Shown: piece after piece, positions 12,640 through 23,822 of the stretch
Layout of the letters: each line of letters starts with the position of its first letter
How positions within the stretch are numbered: the first letter of the stretch is position 1
Origin: Cycas panzhihuaensis
Taxonomy: Eukaryota; Cycadophyta
Reading direction: 5' to 3'
Length of the DNA stretch: 64,000 bases
Assembly: GCA_023213395.1 (NCBI GenBank)
Contig: CM041465.1
Location: forward strand, 93,069,741 to 93,133,740
Made by a program: the position numbers and the translations under genes
The notes under the pieces: model-generated
Told to the model about the DNA's origin: nothing
What the model saw: the letters and a program-made list of their open reading frames with translations, nothing else
The model's database searches: none

Positions 12640-13553
12640 TTAATAGATCTAGCAACTAAAAACTAAGCTCAACTAGATTTTGTCCAATCAGCCTTTAAAG
12701 TGCACAATCATAAAGGTTAGTCCTTATATAACACTCACCTCTTGTACTATAATTACATTTTTATTCACCCTACATCATCCTTTATCCCATGTATTTTATC
12801 TAAATATTGTTCTACTTCCTTTTATGGTCACTTAGGTTTTGATAAAACTTATTATCGCATTCAATTTGATTTTTACTAGCCCCATATAAAATCCTCTATC
12901 CTTAGATTTACTTTATAATCCCATACTTATCAAATAAACAAAATTGATATAAAAGATCAACTAGGCCTTCTCTAGCCCTTACATATCCCTCAAGGCAAAT
13001 GGTAAGATATTTCTATGGATTTCATCATGAGTTTACCATTATTTGTTGGCCTTGATTTGATTATAGTAATCATTAAAAGACTCACTAAGTATGCATATTT
13101 TTTTCTAGTTCATACTTCTTATAAAGTATTTTGCCTTATCAATCTCTATATTCAATCTATTTTTCTCCTCCATGGATTTCTATCAATAATAGTTTATGAA
13201 CAATATCTAAATTTACTAGTACATTTTGGTAAGAACTATTTTGTGCTTTTTATACTTCATTTAATATGAGTTCAACTTACCATCCATAAACTAATCACCA
13301 ATCTAAAGTTTCAAATTAGACATTACATGCATACTTATAATGCTTTACTTTTGAACACTGGCACAAATGGATATCATGGCTAGATCTTACAAAATATTAG
13401 TATAATTCATCCCATCATTTAGTTGTATATATGTCCTTATCTATGGCCCTCTATGGATATTGTCCTCCATCTCATCATACTCTTATAACTAATCTTCAAA
13501 CTACTACAATCCAATAGAAACTTTAAGATATAGATCAAATTCTTCATGCACTT
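12640..13553 (+). pseudogene. gypsy B integrase, N-terminal and core part, split by copia C
   Basis: The zinc-binding domain reads FYGHLGFDKTYYRIQFDFY near 12820-12875, corresponding to the family HxxH part; the CxxC part further on is partly lost (SHTYQINK). The core begins MDFIMSLPLFVGLDLI at 13015, close to the usual MDFI-GLP block that carries the first catalytic Asp, with RLTKYAYF after it. The domain runs to ILHAL at 13553, where copia C starts, and continues at 20616. Confidence 0.85.
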
Positions 13554-13991
13554 TGTTAGGAATATTAATGTTACCTTTTTGTCATGTCTTAAGTGTATAT
13601 TTAAGTTTCTAAAGTCTATTTTATAAAGTTTATGTTTAATAATTATTCATTATGTAAGTTCATTGAAATGAGAAACTGCCCATTCCAATGAACTTCTTAC
13701 TCCTTAAAAATCTCCTCCTAGAATCTAGGAGGTGGTTTGAAGTCTATCTAGAGGCTATCTAAATGAGGTGGGTCTAAAGGTCTAGTATGGAGGAGGTTTG
13801 TTTAGTCTCGCCAGGTTCTTATGTTCTGTATTTATCTTCTCAGCTAATAGATTAATTTCAGAGGTGGTTTTTCTTCCCCAGAAGGGGTTTTCCACCTTCT
13901 AAATCATGTGTATCTATGCAATGTCATTTGTTACTATTTTATGCTTTAAATTTGATCCTGTTGATATTGCATATAATACCTCTTCTCAATA
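13554..13991 (+). repeat. 5' LTR of copia C
   Basis: This 438-base LTR begins TGTTAGGAATATTAATG and ends TCTCAATA, where the 3' copy ends TCTCAACA; the terminal CA has become TA here. It contains the perfect inverted repeat CCTCCTAGAATCTAGGAGG at 13714-13732 (arms of eight or nine bases), also present in the 3' LTR. Confidence 0.95.
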
Positions 13992-14003
13992 TGGTATCAG
14001 AGC
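13992..14003 (+). other. primer binding site of copia C
   Basis: TGGTATCAGAGC, an exact match to the plant initiator-methionine tRNA PBS, directly after the 5' LTR. Confidence 0.95.
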
Positions 14004-15945
14004 TCTAGACGGTAATGGGTGAAACTTCAAGCTATGGCTTCTCCTTTCTAGGTAACCTAAGGTCCACATCATAAATGACATGGCTTCCTTAAAGATGGTG
14101 CCCTTTAGAGACTTTAATGCTTGAAGATCTGGCAGGAACTGCAAGAGCAGTTGGTAGAGTAGGAAAAATTATAAGAGCTGCTAAGGTACCTTGAAATGCT
14201 TGAGGCCAAAAACCTATTGAATTAGATAACTTACGAGAAGGATTATTAGAAAAAAGCCAATCATCTTATACCATTGAAATAAGCAATAGCAATTGGGTTC
14301 TACACATTCAACTATGGTGAAGTTAACAAATACTAAAGAGGATGAGGCTTGTTCTCATAGGAATACTACACACAAGGTTGATAATTCATCACAAGAGAAG
14401 CAGAGACATTGGCATGGAAAGAAGTCAGGTTTTCTGGAACGAAGTTTCACCATTAGTAACATTCTCATTTGTAGCTACAAGACTCAAAATGGGCATTGTT
14501 ACAGAAAATTTAGTAAAACAGTTCATGACCAAAAAGGGACAGCTAACCATCCAAACTGGAAGAAATCTAGAGCTTCAATTCTTGATTAAAAGGACCTACT
14601 GTGAGGAGAACCATATGGTTAAGATGATGAGGTGTTGTTAGAAATGCTCTTACATAACTCCTTCCCATTGAAGAAATCCTAGAGTAATTGCTGCACGTTG
14701 GGAATTCTAGTTGACCCACTGACCAGAACAACATCATGGATTGATCTCTTGTTCATCTTGGCCATCTCCACCGAATACCATTTCCATCAAATGCAAGACA
14801 TGCTACGCCATTATCGCTGCCTCAACCTGAAGAACCAGACAAATAGATCCTCAGACATAGATGACACCAATGATTCAAAGCCTAGGTGGTGATGAAAGCC
14901 AGAGACTACCATTGATTTGAAGCTCATCACCTTACATACGATAATATGATGAAACCTTAAGTATTTTTATAGTTGATTCGAAGCTTGCCACCCTGCATAT
15001 AGTAATACGATGAAACCCTAAGTATTAGTGATAAAATTTGTTTGATATACATTGGGTGGATTTCATCCCAATATATATTTCCTTTTTGAAACTTTATAAA
15101 ATCTACCTTATTTGGATCATAAATCCGTTAGCCCCCCTTAACCCGCCAACCCCTTGGTCCTATTAGCCTCTAATATGATTATGACCCTATTATAAAAAGG
15201 GTTTAAATTTTAAATTTCCTTTTTTATTTTTTTGTTTTTAAAGAAAAATAGAGGTACTTGTGTTTTTTTCCCCATAACTTCCTCATACGGAGTTAAAATC
15301 CTATTCCAGAAGAAACATTGGATTCTTAACTCAGATGTAGACATTTTGACTAGTCTTTCAATTTTTTTGGGTGCAATTTTGATCAGTAAATTCTTGCTCA
15401 AAGTCAAGTCTTTTATTTTTGACCTGGTAAGTTTAGGTACGTACCTCCAACCCATAATTTGCTTCACATTCTTTTAATATTATTACTTTAATTTAATGTA
15501 CAATTAATTATTTTTTAAATTTATCAAGTAACTACATTATTTTATCATGTATTTTAATAAATTCATGAAGTTTATTGAATCATTATTCCACTATTTTTTC
15601 TTATACAAATGATGTTATAAACATGCAAATACTTAAATGTTTCATTTAATTTACGATTTATTTTAAGTCACTAATATACAACTATCATATGCTTCATTAT
15701 TTTTTGTAAATATTTGATTAAAAATCTTATATTTCTTGATTAATGGTTATTAAAATTTTAATGTTAATGAAACTATTTGCTATCAATGGTAAATTTACTT
15801 AAGTTTACTCTTTAATATTTAGTGGTTATTAATGAGTTTATTATTGTGACCTATTTAACTTATTAATTCACCTATAATCAAATTTATCATAACCTCTTTC
15901 AAGAGGATCTCTAATCATCAATTTGTTCTAAATATGGAACTCATA
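14004..15945 (+). other. long leader of copia C with a coding-like, less AT-rich part
   Basis: Between the PBS and gag lie 1.9 kb. From about 14080 to 14950 the composition is less AT-rich than the surroundings, and two overlapping open frames (14293-14589 and 14342-14641) plus 14698-14892 are open by chance or ancestry. One frame at 14110-14270 resembles a coiled coil broken by stops. I recognise no family, so it could be an old extra ORF, captured host DNA or untranslated RNA. A 61-base tandem duplication (units at 14912 and 14973, each with 'ttgatt-gaagc' and 'gatgaaacc-taagtatt') closes this part. From 15000 on it is AT-rich leader. Confidence 0.5.
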
Positions 15946-16998
15946 CTAAGAACAGCCACCTATATACCAATTCTAGTTTTAAATGACTCAAATTATGCCA
16001 ATTGGAAAAATTAAATATCCCATTAGCTTAAACAACAAAAGATATGGCGATATACTACAGGTGAATTCGTAAAACCAAAAGATGAAAAATTAGAAAGCTA
16101 TATGGTCTATTTAATAAATTATGATGGAGCCCTATGCACCATCCTATCGTCTCTTTCACTAGACATTAGTCAGCAGTTCTCTGATTCAAACGATCTTGCC
16201 ACTGTTTGGAATACACTCAAGGAAAAGTATGACAAGGTAGACTCTCAATAATTAGTTGTCCTAGAATAAAAATTGCATGATCTCAATTATGATAACTTTT
16301 CTAAAGTTGAAGATTTCTTATCAAAATTTTAACTTATCAACAAAGAACTAGGAAATTATATTAAATCTTCAGTAAAAGTAGGTGATAAAGAAGAAAAAGT
16401 CACACATGTCAAAGATAGTGATACACTTATCTGTCTAGTAATAAACAAACTACTGAAGTATTTTAATCTCTTCAAGATTGTTAGACAGCAAGCTGGTAAT
16501 CCACCAGTAACCTTTAATCAATTAACAAATCAACTGATAGAATGCCAAATAATGTTGATTCAAAATAGAAAATTAAAAGATCCTTCTCAAGCTTTCTTTT
16601 TAAAATCAAAGCCACAAAATAAAACTAAACATAAAAATAATTATAATAGTAATCTTAAGTTTTAAAAACCTCATAGAGATCCACCAACTATTTCTCAAAA
16701 TAATACTAAGTATTCTGGACCACCAAAATACTAAAATACCTCTAAATAGTCTATTCCAAAATGGAATACTATAAATCCTTCACAGAACATTAATTGTGCT
16801 TATTTCCATAAAAAGAAACACACTATTAATGTCTGTAGAAATAAAATAGCTTCAGAAGCTTGGAAAGCTTCTAAGGGAATTCAATCCTGATCCCAATCTC
16901 ATAATCATTCTTTAACTGCTACAACATCTACTTTCGTTGCTCCATCTAGTCTATCACCGTAATGGATTCTTGATTTTGGTGCTTCCCATCATATGATA
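15946..16998 (+). pseudogene. copia C gag and protease, degenerate
   Basis: A single frame with stops reads NDSNYANWK, LSLDISQQFSDSNDLATVWN and LNYDNFSKVEDFLSKF, a UBN2-type copia gag. A zinc knuckle at 16795-16835 reads C-A-Y-F-H-K-K-K-H-T-I-N-V-C; the second Cys is Phe, and the other Cys and the His remain. Protease follows with WILDFGASHHM at 16963, where the family has DSGA, so the Ser next to the catalytic Asp became Phe. Stops are mostly TAA or TAG at expected Gln codons. Confidence 0.9.
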
Positions 16999-18330
16999 GG
17001 ACACCGAGAGTATTTAACCACTCATCAATCTTATTCTAACTCTGAAGAAGAAATTTCTTTTAGAAGTGGATCTCAACTCAAAGTAAAAGGATCAAGTGAT
17101 GTCACTCTAATAGATGGTTCAATCAAGGACGTATTCTATGTTCCTAGCTTATTACTAAATCTTCTTTCTATTTATCAAATCTACTAAAAAGACCTTGTTG
17201 TTGAATTTTAGAAAGATAACTTTATTATTAAAGAGCCTTTAAATAAATTCAAATTTATTACCTCTAGACCTGTTGATCATAAAACATGTCTCTATAACCT
17301 AACTAGTTTACAACATATTAAAATAAATTCTTTTAGTACCTTTATAACTAAATTTAACCTAGTTAGTAAATTATGGCATGCACAGTTTGGCCATACCAGC
17401 TATGGAAAACTTCACTATCTAAAAATACATGATATAGTTCATAATCTTCCCCCCTAATTATTGTTTATGGTATTTGCAAAGCCTACGTAACAAGTAAGCA
17501 ACACATGGATCCCTTTCCACATCAAACTTAATTTAGAGCAAAAGTTCCACTTGAACTTGTTCACTCTGATATATGTGGACTATTCCCAAGTATTTTCATA
17601 CTCTGGAAGTCATTATTTCATCATCTTCATTGATGATTTTTCAAGAAAATATTAGGTGTACACACTCAAAATTAGAAATCAAGTGTTTAACATCTTTGTT
17701 AAATTCAAGACACTTGTTAAAAATCAATCTAACTCAAAAATCAAGATCTTTAGATCAAACAATGCTAAAGAATACTCAAGTAGCAAGTTTACTTCTTTTT
17801 GCAAAACATATAGAATTTAATTTCAATATTCTGTTGCCTATACTCCTCAATAAAATGGTGTTGCTGAATGCAAAAGACATACTCTTATTGAAATGACATG
17901 ATGCATGCTACATGTAAAGAGTCTTGATCTAAAGTTATAGGCAGAAGTAATTCCTTGCTCTAACTATCTCCTAAATCAGTTACCTAGTAAGTCTTTACAT
18001 AATGTTACTCTAGAACAAAAATAGTCTGGTCGTAAACCTTTAGTTAAACATCTTAGAATCTTTGGAAGTATTGTGTGGGGACATGTTCCTAAATAAAAAC
18101 ATAAGAAACTATATCCTAAAAGTTTAAAATACATCTTCATTAGCTACAACGAAGAAAGCAAAGCCTATAGACTTCTAGATCTAATTACATATAAGATCTC
18201 AATCTTACATGATGTAATATTTGATAAAGAAGGATCCACATCAAATTCTACTCATGTAGAACTTCCCATTAAAAATTTGTTAATCAATACTTATTTGGTT
18301 GACCCTTCAAAAAAATAAAATGGCTCTAAG
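16999..18330 (+). pseudogene. copia C integrase region, degenerate
   Basis: It follows protease in the same frame (DVFYVPSLLLNLLSI). The GAG-pre-integrase block LWHAQFGHTSYGKL lies near 17372. The core has VHSDICGLF near 17560 (first Asp kept), then a frame change near 17575, after which FIIFIDDFSRKY continues. FRSNNAKEY near 17752 stands where the family has RSDNG-EY, so the second catalytic Asp is Asn, a G-to-A change. YTPQ-stop-NGVAECKRHT near 17840 keeps the third catalytic Glu. Integrase would insert the cDNA; two of three catalytic residues remain, but the frame is broken. Confidence 0.9.
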
Positions 18331-18559
18331 ATGATAGAGTCCTTAGTCAAGAATTGGACTCTATCTGAACCAACTATTATAAATCTTTTTTCTAGCCTAT
18401 TTCTTCATGTTAACCAATTACTCTAGAAACTTCAATAAACAAACAGCCTATATAGGTAAAGAAAACTCTCTATGATGCTGGATCTAATGTAGGTAATCCT
18501 TCAGATACTAGGAAAACATGTTCTTAAAAACTACAAACTAGTTATGTACTAATGGCCAA

Positions 18560-20090
18560 AATAATAGCCAGTGATGATCCTAAAACATTTAAACAAACTA
18601 GTAATAATCCCATGTGGCAGTAAGCCATGCAAGTTAAAATAGATACTTTAAAAAAGAATTCAACTTGGGATCTTGTTACTCTACCGCTAGGAAAGAATCT
18701 AGTTAACTATAAATGTGTATATCAAACTAAGTTTAATTCAAAAGGAGCTATTGAAAAATATAAAGCTCACTTAGTTGTAAAAGGTTTCTCACAAATTGAT
18801 GGTATCAATTATAATAAAACATTTTTCCATATCATTAGAATGAATACTATCAAAACTGTTATCGCTCTAACAACCAAATTTAGTTGGGAAATCCATCAAA
18901 TGGATGTTAAGAGTGCTTTTTAAAATGGTGATCTCAAAGAAGAAATGTATATGACTCAACCTCCTGCCTTTGTTGATAATCCTAATTTGGTTTTCAAGTT
19001 AAAAAAAATAATCTACAAGTTGAAACAAGCTCCTCAAGCTTGGTACACAAAAGTAGATGAATATCTTACTTAAAATGGATACACTAGATGTATTAGTGAT
19101 TATAATCTTTACTTTAAATGTGAAAATAATAGCATTACTATATTGATTCTATATGTTGATGATATCATCATCACACGAACCTCTACCATCAATATTCATC
19201 AACTAAAATTGACCTTGATGAATAAATTTTAAATGATAGATTTATGTCTTTTACATTATTTCTTTGGATTACAAATTTATCAAACTAATTAAAAAATAAT
19301 AATATTCCAACCTAAATATATCTTAGACTTAATCAAAAGGTTTAATATGGAAAATACTAAACTTGTACCTAATCCCTTATAATCAAGAGTTAAGTTATCT
19401 ACAGATTGTTCTACACCACTTTGCGATTCAACATTATATAGGCAACTCATTGGAAGCCTAATTTAGTTAACACATACTCAACTAGATATCTCCTATGCCA
19501 TTGCTCTATGTTCTAGATATATGCAAAAACCACATGAGTCACATTAGAAAGTCACCAAACAAATTCTCATATATCTTCAAGGTACTATTTTTTATGGCTT
19601 AGCTTATACTTTTTGCAATAATACTCTAAAATTAATAGGATATACTGATTTAGACTGGGTAGGAGACTTTAATGATCGAAAATTAACAATAGGTTATGTT
19701 TTTTTCTTAAATTCCTCACCTATTACTTAGTCCAATAAAAAGATGTAGGCTCTAGCACTATCCTCATTAGAAGCTGAATATTGAGTGCTTGCTGAAGCTA
19801 GTAAAGAAGCATTATGGATCAAATCTCTTTTAAGTGAACTTGATCTATTTCCTAACTCTTCTATTGAACTTAAAGTTGATAATCAATGTGCTATTACTAT
19901 TGTTACTAATGCTGTTACTCATTCAAGAACTAAGCATATAGAATTACATCAACATTTTATACATAATCTTATTACTGATGATATTATTAATTTATCTTAT
20001 TATCCTACAGATCTATAGGTTGCTGACATTCTTATCAAATCATTGACATAAGTGAAGTTTTTAAAACTACGAGATTTATTTAAGATAAAA
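18560..20090 (+). pseudogene. copia C reverse transcriptase and RNase H, degenerate
   Basis: One frame with about a dozen stops covers the whole domain. Visible blocks are NSTWDLVTLPLGKNLVNYK near 18660, EIHQMDVKSAF near 18890, QAPQAWYTKVDEYL near 19030, LYVDDIIIT near 19155 (YVDD intact), LYRQLIGSLI near 19435 and LSSLEAEY near 19760. RTKHIELHQHFIH near 19930 and VADILIKSLT near 20022 complete the RNase H. Almost all stops stand at Gln positions of the family. It is the best preserved RT of the window after that of the LINE. Confidence 0.93.
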
Positions 20091-20164
20091 CAAGTCTCCA
20101 TCAAAGGGGGATTAATATGATGAAGACCTTTTTGTATCTTCTATATTGTACAAAAGCTAACATT

Positions 20165-20173
20165 AAAGGGGGA
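20165..20173 (+). other. polypurine tract of copia C
   Basis: AAAGGGGGA ends directly at the 3' LTR and would prime plus-strand cDNA. A second identical AAAGGGGGA lies at 20103-20111, just after the RNase H frame. Confidence 0.9.
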
Positions 20174-20615
20174 TGTTAGGAATATTAATGTTACCTTTTT
20201 ATCACATGTTTTAAGTATATATTTAAGTTTCTAAAGTCTATTTTATAAAGTTTATATTTAATAATTGTTCATTATATAAGTTCATTAAAATGAGCAACTG
20301 CCCATTCTAATGAACCTCTTACTTATTAAAAAAGATCCTCCTAGAATCTAGGAGGTGGTCTAGAGTCTGTCTAGAGGCTGTCTAAATGAGGTTGGTCTAA
20401 AGGTCTAGTATGAAGGAGGTTTATTTAGTCTAGTCAAGTTCTTATGTTTTGTATTTATCTTCACATCTAATAGATTAATTTTAGAGGTGGCTTTTCTTCC
20501 CTAGAAGGGGTTTTCCACCTGCCAAATCATGTGTATATGTGCAATGTTTATTTGTTGTTGTTTTGTGCTTTAAATTTGATCTTGTTGATATTGCATATGA
20601 TACCTCTTCTCAACA
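20174..20615 (+). repeat. 3' LTR of copia C
   Basis: This 442-base LTR begins TGTTAGGAATATTAATG and ends CTTCTCAACA with an intact CA. Differences from the 5' LTR are mostly transitions plus a few small indels. The inverted repeat CCTCCTAGAATCTAGGAGG is kept at 20337-20355. Confidence 0.95.
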
Positions 20616-21120
20616 TACTTAAACAAAACCTTGTATTAGCCCAAAATCATATGAAATAACTTATTGACCACTGCCATTGTAATTGATCTTTCTTCGTGGG
20701 TGATTTAATTTTTCTTCACCTTAAACCATATAAGTAGTAGTCCCTAAAACACCATAAAATATAAAAGCTTAGTCCATAATATTATGACCTGTATAAAGTA
20801 CTTCAATGGATTAGTGAAGTTACCTATGTACTTACATATTTCTACAACACAAAAGTCTATAATATATTTCATGTTTATTGCCTTTATAAGAGCATCAACA
20901 AAGGCATTTCTCGTTATACTATCTTAACAGTTCTCAATGATGAGTAAGGTCTCACTATTTTGCCTAACCATACTTTATCCAACTAATAATACCACCTTTA
21001 AAATAGGACCATTTTTAAGTACTTAGTATAGTGGGTTAGTTGTGAATTAGAGGAAGTAAAATGGGAGTCAACCAATTTTATTAAGTAATAACCTCATCTT
21101 CTTAGCTTTAAGAACTCAAT
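20616..21120 (+). pseudogene. gypsy B integrase C-terminus and chromodomain
   Basis: This continues the split integrase with KQNLVLAQNHMK, then blocks like FFVGDLIFLHLKPYK, NIFHVYCLYK and a chromodomain at about 21005-21075 reading IFKYLV-stop-WVSCELEEVKWEST. The chromodomain keeps the aromatic W-x-x-C/G...W-E-S pattern; the stop is TAG where Gln is usual. Chromodomains of chromoviruses read histone marks and steer integration. The tail LLSFKNSIS is typical of the element end. Confidence 0.88.
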
Positions 21121-21122
21121 AT

Positions 21123-21138
21123 CTTAGGGAAAAGGACA
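21123..21138 (+). other. polypurine tract of gypsy B, decayed
   Basis: CTTAGGGAAAAGGACA, mostly purine, abuts the 3' LTR start TGTTATATG. Confidence 0.6.
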
Positions 21139-21557
21139 TGTTATATGACTATATATTATTAAGTAGAATTGATTAGCTAGCACATATGATAAAAGATCTT
21201 AGTGGTTAGTGTTAGCAATTAACCTTTGTTTGTAGGCCATTTATGTCTACCAATAGAATTATGGGTCATTTATCCCAACAATAATATTCTATGTAAGTTG
21301 GCCTATCTTATTTATTTCAAGGCCAACCTTTTGTAAAGTGAGGGTATTATGTATTATCTTTTCTTGAGAGATTGTACTTTAATATATTTTAGTCTATATT
21401 AGTGATCTTTGGTACTGTTATGTAATCCTCTTTTATGTAATTAGTCTTTATTTTTTATAATAAAATTATTTTATTTATTATTTTAATGTTAATATTATAC
21501 CTTTGAGCTTGTATATATTTTAATATGAGGAAAAACATCAAGATAATCACCTCTCAA
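21139..21557 (+). repeat. 3' LTR of gypsy B
   Basis: It starts TGTTATAT and ends near TCTCAA, with exactly the same length as the 5' LTR (419 bases), which supports the end points. A TAAT-rich block and 'cctcttttatgtaattagtc' are shared with the 5' copy. Differences are frequent and mainly transitions. Confidence 0.85.
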
Positions 21558-21705
21558 CTTTTATGCCTATCATGGTTATTGTGATTCTAAACTATTTTCT
21601 AATTTAGTTTTTTAGCCACACATAGTGAGGTTATAGGATCTCTAGTTCCTACAAAGGTTAACTTTTTATTCTTTTTAAGTTAGTCTTTAATTAGGCTATC
21701 CAATA

Positions 21706-22003
21706 TTAGGTTTAGACCTAATGTATTCCCCTTTAGTGACTTTGGTTCTATATTTTGAGTAGTCTAAAGTAGAGATATATATGTTATACTTTATCCTTTA
21801 TGATCAATGAAATATGCATACTTTTCTCTTATTGAAAGGAACAAAAAATAAGAGTTAGGTTTAGACCTAATGTATTCCCTTTTTGTGACTTTGATTCTAT
21901 ATTTTGAGTAGGCTATAGTATAGATATATATGTTATACTTTATCCTTTGTGATAAATGAAATATGCATACTTTTCTCTTATTGAAATGAACAAAAAAGAA
22001 GAG
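21706..22003. repeat. head-to-tail duplication of a 149-base unit
   Basis: The units 21706-21854 and 21855-22003 both start TTAGGTTTAGACCTAATG and end AAAAAA-AAGAG. They are almost identical. The unit looks like the end of an LTR, with 'tcctttatgatcaatgaaatatgc', but no partner LTR is evident. Confidence 0.9.
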
Positions 22004-23403
22004 TTTCCTTATAAGATGTATCTTAGATAATTTTAGACATCTTAAATCAAGCTTTTGGAGCTAGTCCATCTTGAAGGAGACAAAGCTTAATCTTATGTCT
22101 TCAAAATATTCTTATTATTGAGGTATTTAACATATTAGATGTGTTCTTATTTGATATTTATTATCATTGGCATCATCATATGAATGATTCACTATCTCAT
22201 ATAAATGGTTTTATTCTTTTTATTTAAATATTCTACATGATTAAAGATATTTTTAACTATATTTCATATCTTATATAAAAACCCTCATCTATGTTTGTTG
22301 TGAGTAATATCATAGTGTGATATGTACAAATTAGGATTTAGATAAAAGACTATCATTTTGGAGGCTCTATAATATATAGCCTTATATTTCATCCTTTCTT
22401 AGAAGTGTTTTGGCTTGAAGCATTCAAAAATCATGTATCATGCTATGCATTTTTAACAGAAAGTAATCAACTTGATTTTTAATTTTAACCAATTAAAAAA
22501 ATAATTATGTATTATTAAAATTATGTTGCCCCAAATTTAGGAATTTATGATAAATACTATAGGCATTTAAATGGCCTTATGTTTTTCTTGTTTGAAGAAT
22601 CTCTAAGTAGATTTTCTAACTAAAAAAACCACATTAAATTTGAATATATATAAAGAAGGTTAGCACAATCTTTGTAGAATGTATTACTATCATATGAAAT
22701 TCTATGTATTATTATCAACTTCTAGAGGTTATTACACAGGATGTAAAACTCCAAAGTTCATCAATGAAATTCATTAGAAGTGTCTTTCAATGTTATTTCC
22801 AATGAAAAAAATAGCACCTAATTTAGAAGGTTAGAAGAAAAATTATGTCACTTTTGGTGAGAAAATATCATTTCCTATCACCCCCTACCCAAATACATAA
22901 ATAAAAATTCTATAATTTATGTGAAAGTTCCTTCTAAATATCTATGAGGATTTATATGTTTCATATTTTTAAGGGACATGTGAAAAAGTGGAATTATATT
23001 TAGAATAAATAAATCATCCATAATTTTATAAAGATAGTTGAGAGGTTATTAACCCTAAAAAATGGATTAAATGATGAAAAGAATTTCTTTTAATGCTCTA
23101 ATTATTGGAGAAATATTTGAAAAGAAATGTAATTATCTAGTGGATCAATTTGTCACTCAATATCTTCCTTAACTAGAAAACACTACAAATTATTAGAAAT
23201 ATTAAATAGTCAAATGATGTTTATAATCATAACACTCATATTTAGTGAGTTAGTTGTATGATTATTTATCATTCTACATCATTATTTGTACAAAGCATAG
23301 ATGATGATGATTTTTTTAAATAAAAGGTAAATTAATTCTACTTAATTAATTATGTTTTCTCTTTATACATTTGATTTCAACATGTATTTAAAGCACTACA
23401 CTT
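22004..23403. other. AT-rich region, no gene recognised
   Basis: The first 150 bases resemble 40103-40270, sharing 'atcttaga/gatcattttaga', 'attcttattattgaggtattt' and 'atatta', so they belong to a dispersed repeat. The rest shows no coding pattern that I can identify. It was continuous with 28609 onward before LINE D inserted. Confidence 0.5.
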
Positions 23404-23415
23404 GATCCTTGGAGA
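23404..23415. repeat. target site duplication of LINE D, left copy
   Basis: GATCCTTGGAGA, identical to 28597-28608. Confidence 0.93.
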
Positions 23416-23822
23416 TTTTTTTTTTTTTGGTAAGGTAAAAAATAATTAAGTGTGGGTTTGAAAATAGGCTCCCACAACCTAGTACATCAATAGCAGATTA
23501 GCATCCAAGCCAATATAAACCATGATAACCCCCACAGTCTGAGGATGAATCCTTAAAGAAAAAAATAAATCCAGTACAAGCCCCATGGCTAGTTGTCATA
23601 GAGCCTCTCAGACTTAACTAGTCTCATAAACTCCTCAAGTAGATCCTGCCTCCATATAAAAGATTTCATATTTTTGAGCCCCCAGTTTGCCAGAAGATTA
23701 ATCTCCTTATTACCTTCCCTGAAGTTGTGTTAGAGTTGCACTCCTGTAAAGTCCTTAAGAGCATCCTAAGCATCCTCAATCATCGATTAAAATCTCTAGT
23801 CTATAGCTGCAGTGTTTCTTAG

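Larger units (their letters stand above)
13549..20620 (+). mobile_element. Ty1/copia retrotransposon C, nested in gypsy B
   Basis: The LTRs at 13554-13991 and 20174-20615 are close copies. PBS, leader, gag, protease, integrase, RT and RNase H lie between them in copia order, and a polypurine tract abuts the 3' LTR. The flanking bases CACTT (13549-13553) and TACTT (20616-20620) are a 5-base target duplication with one C-to-T difference. Joining the gypsy sequence across the insertion keeps the integrase frame: ILHAL before, KQNLVLAQ after. Few frameshifts but many nonsense codons are present. Confidence 0.95.
7709..21557 (+). mobile_element. Ty3/gypsy chromovirus B, interrupted by copia C
   Basis: Two LTRs of equal length (419 bases, 7709-8127 and 21139-21557) flank gag, protease, RT, RNase H, integrase and a chromodomain, in gypsy order. 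Copia C sits inside the integrase; without it and one target duplication the element would be about 6.8 kb, a normal size for a chromovirus. The flanks ATTTT (7704-7708) and CTTTT (21558-21562) match at four of five positions and may be the decayed target duplication. The LTRs are visibly more diverged from each other than those of copia C, as expected because B must be older than its insertion. Confidence 0.9.

Noticed and set aside
14293-14641. Overlapping 98- and 99-residue frames as real proteins
   Set aside because: Neither shows a family motif and they overlap in different frames; reported only as an unexplained leader block.
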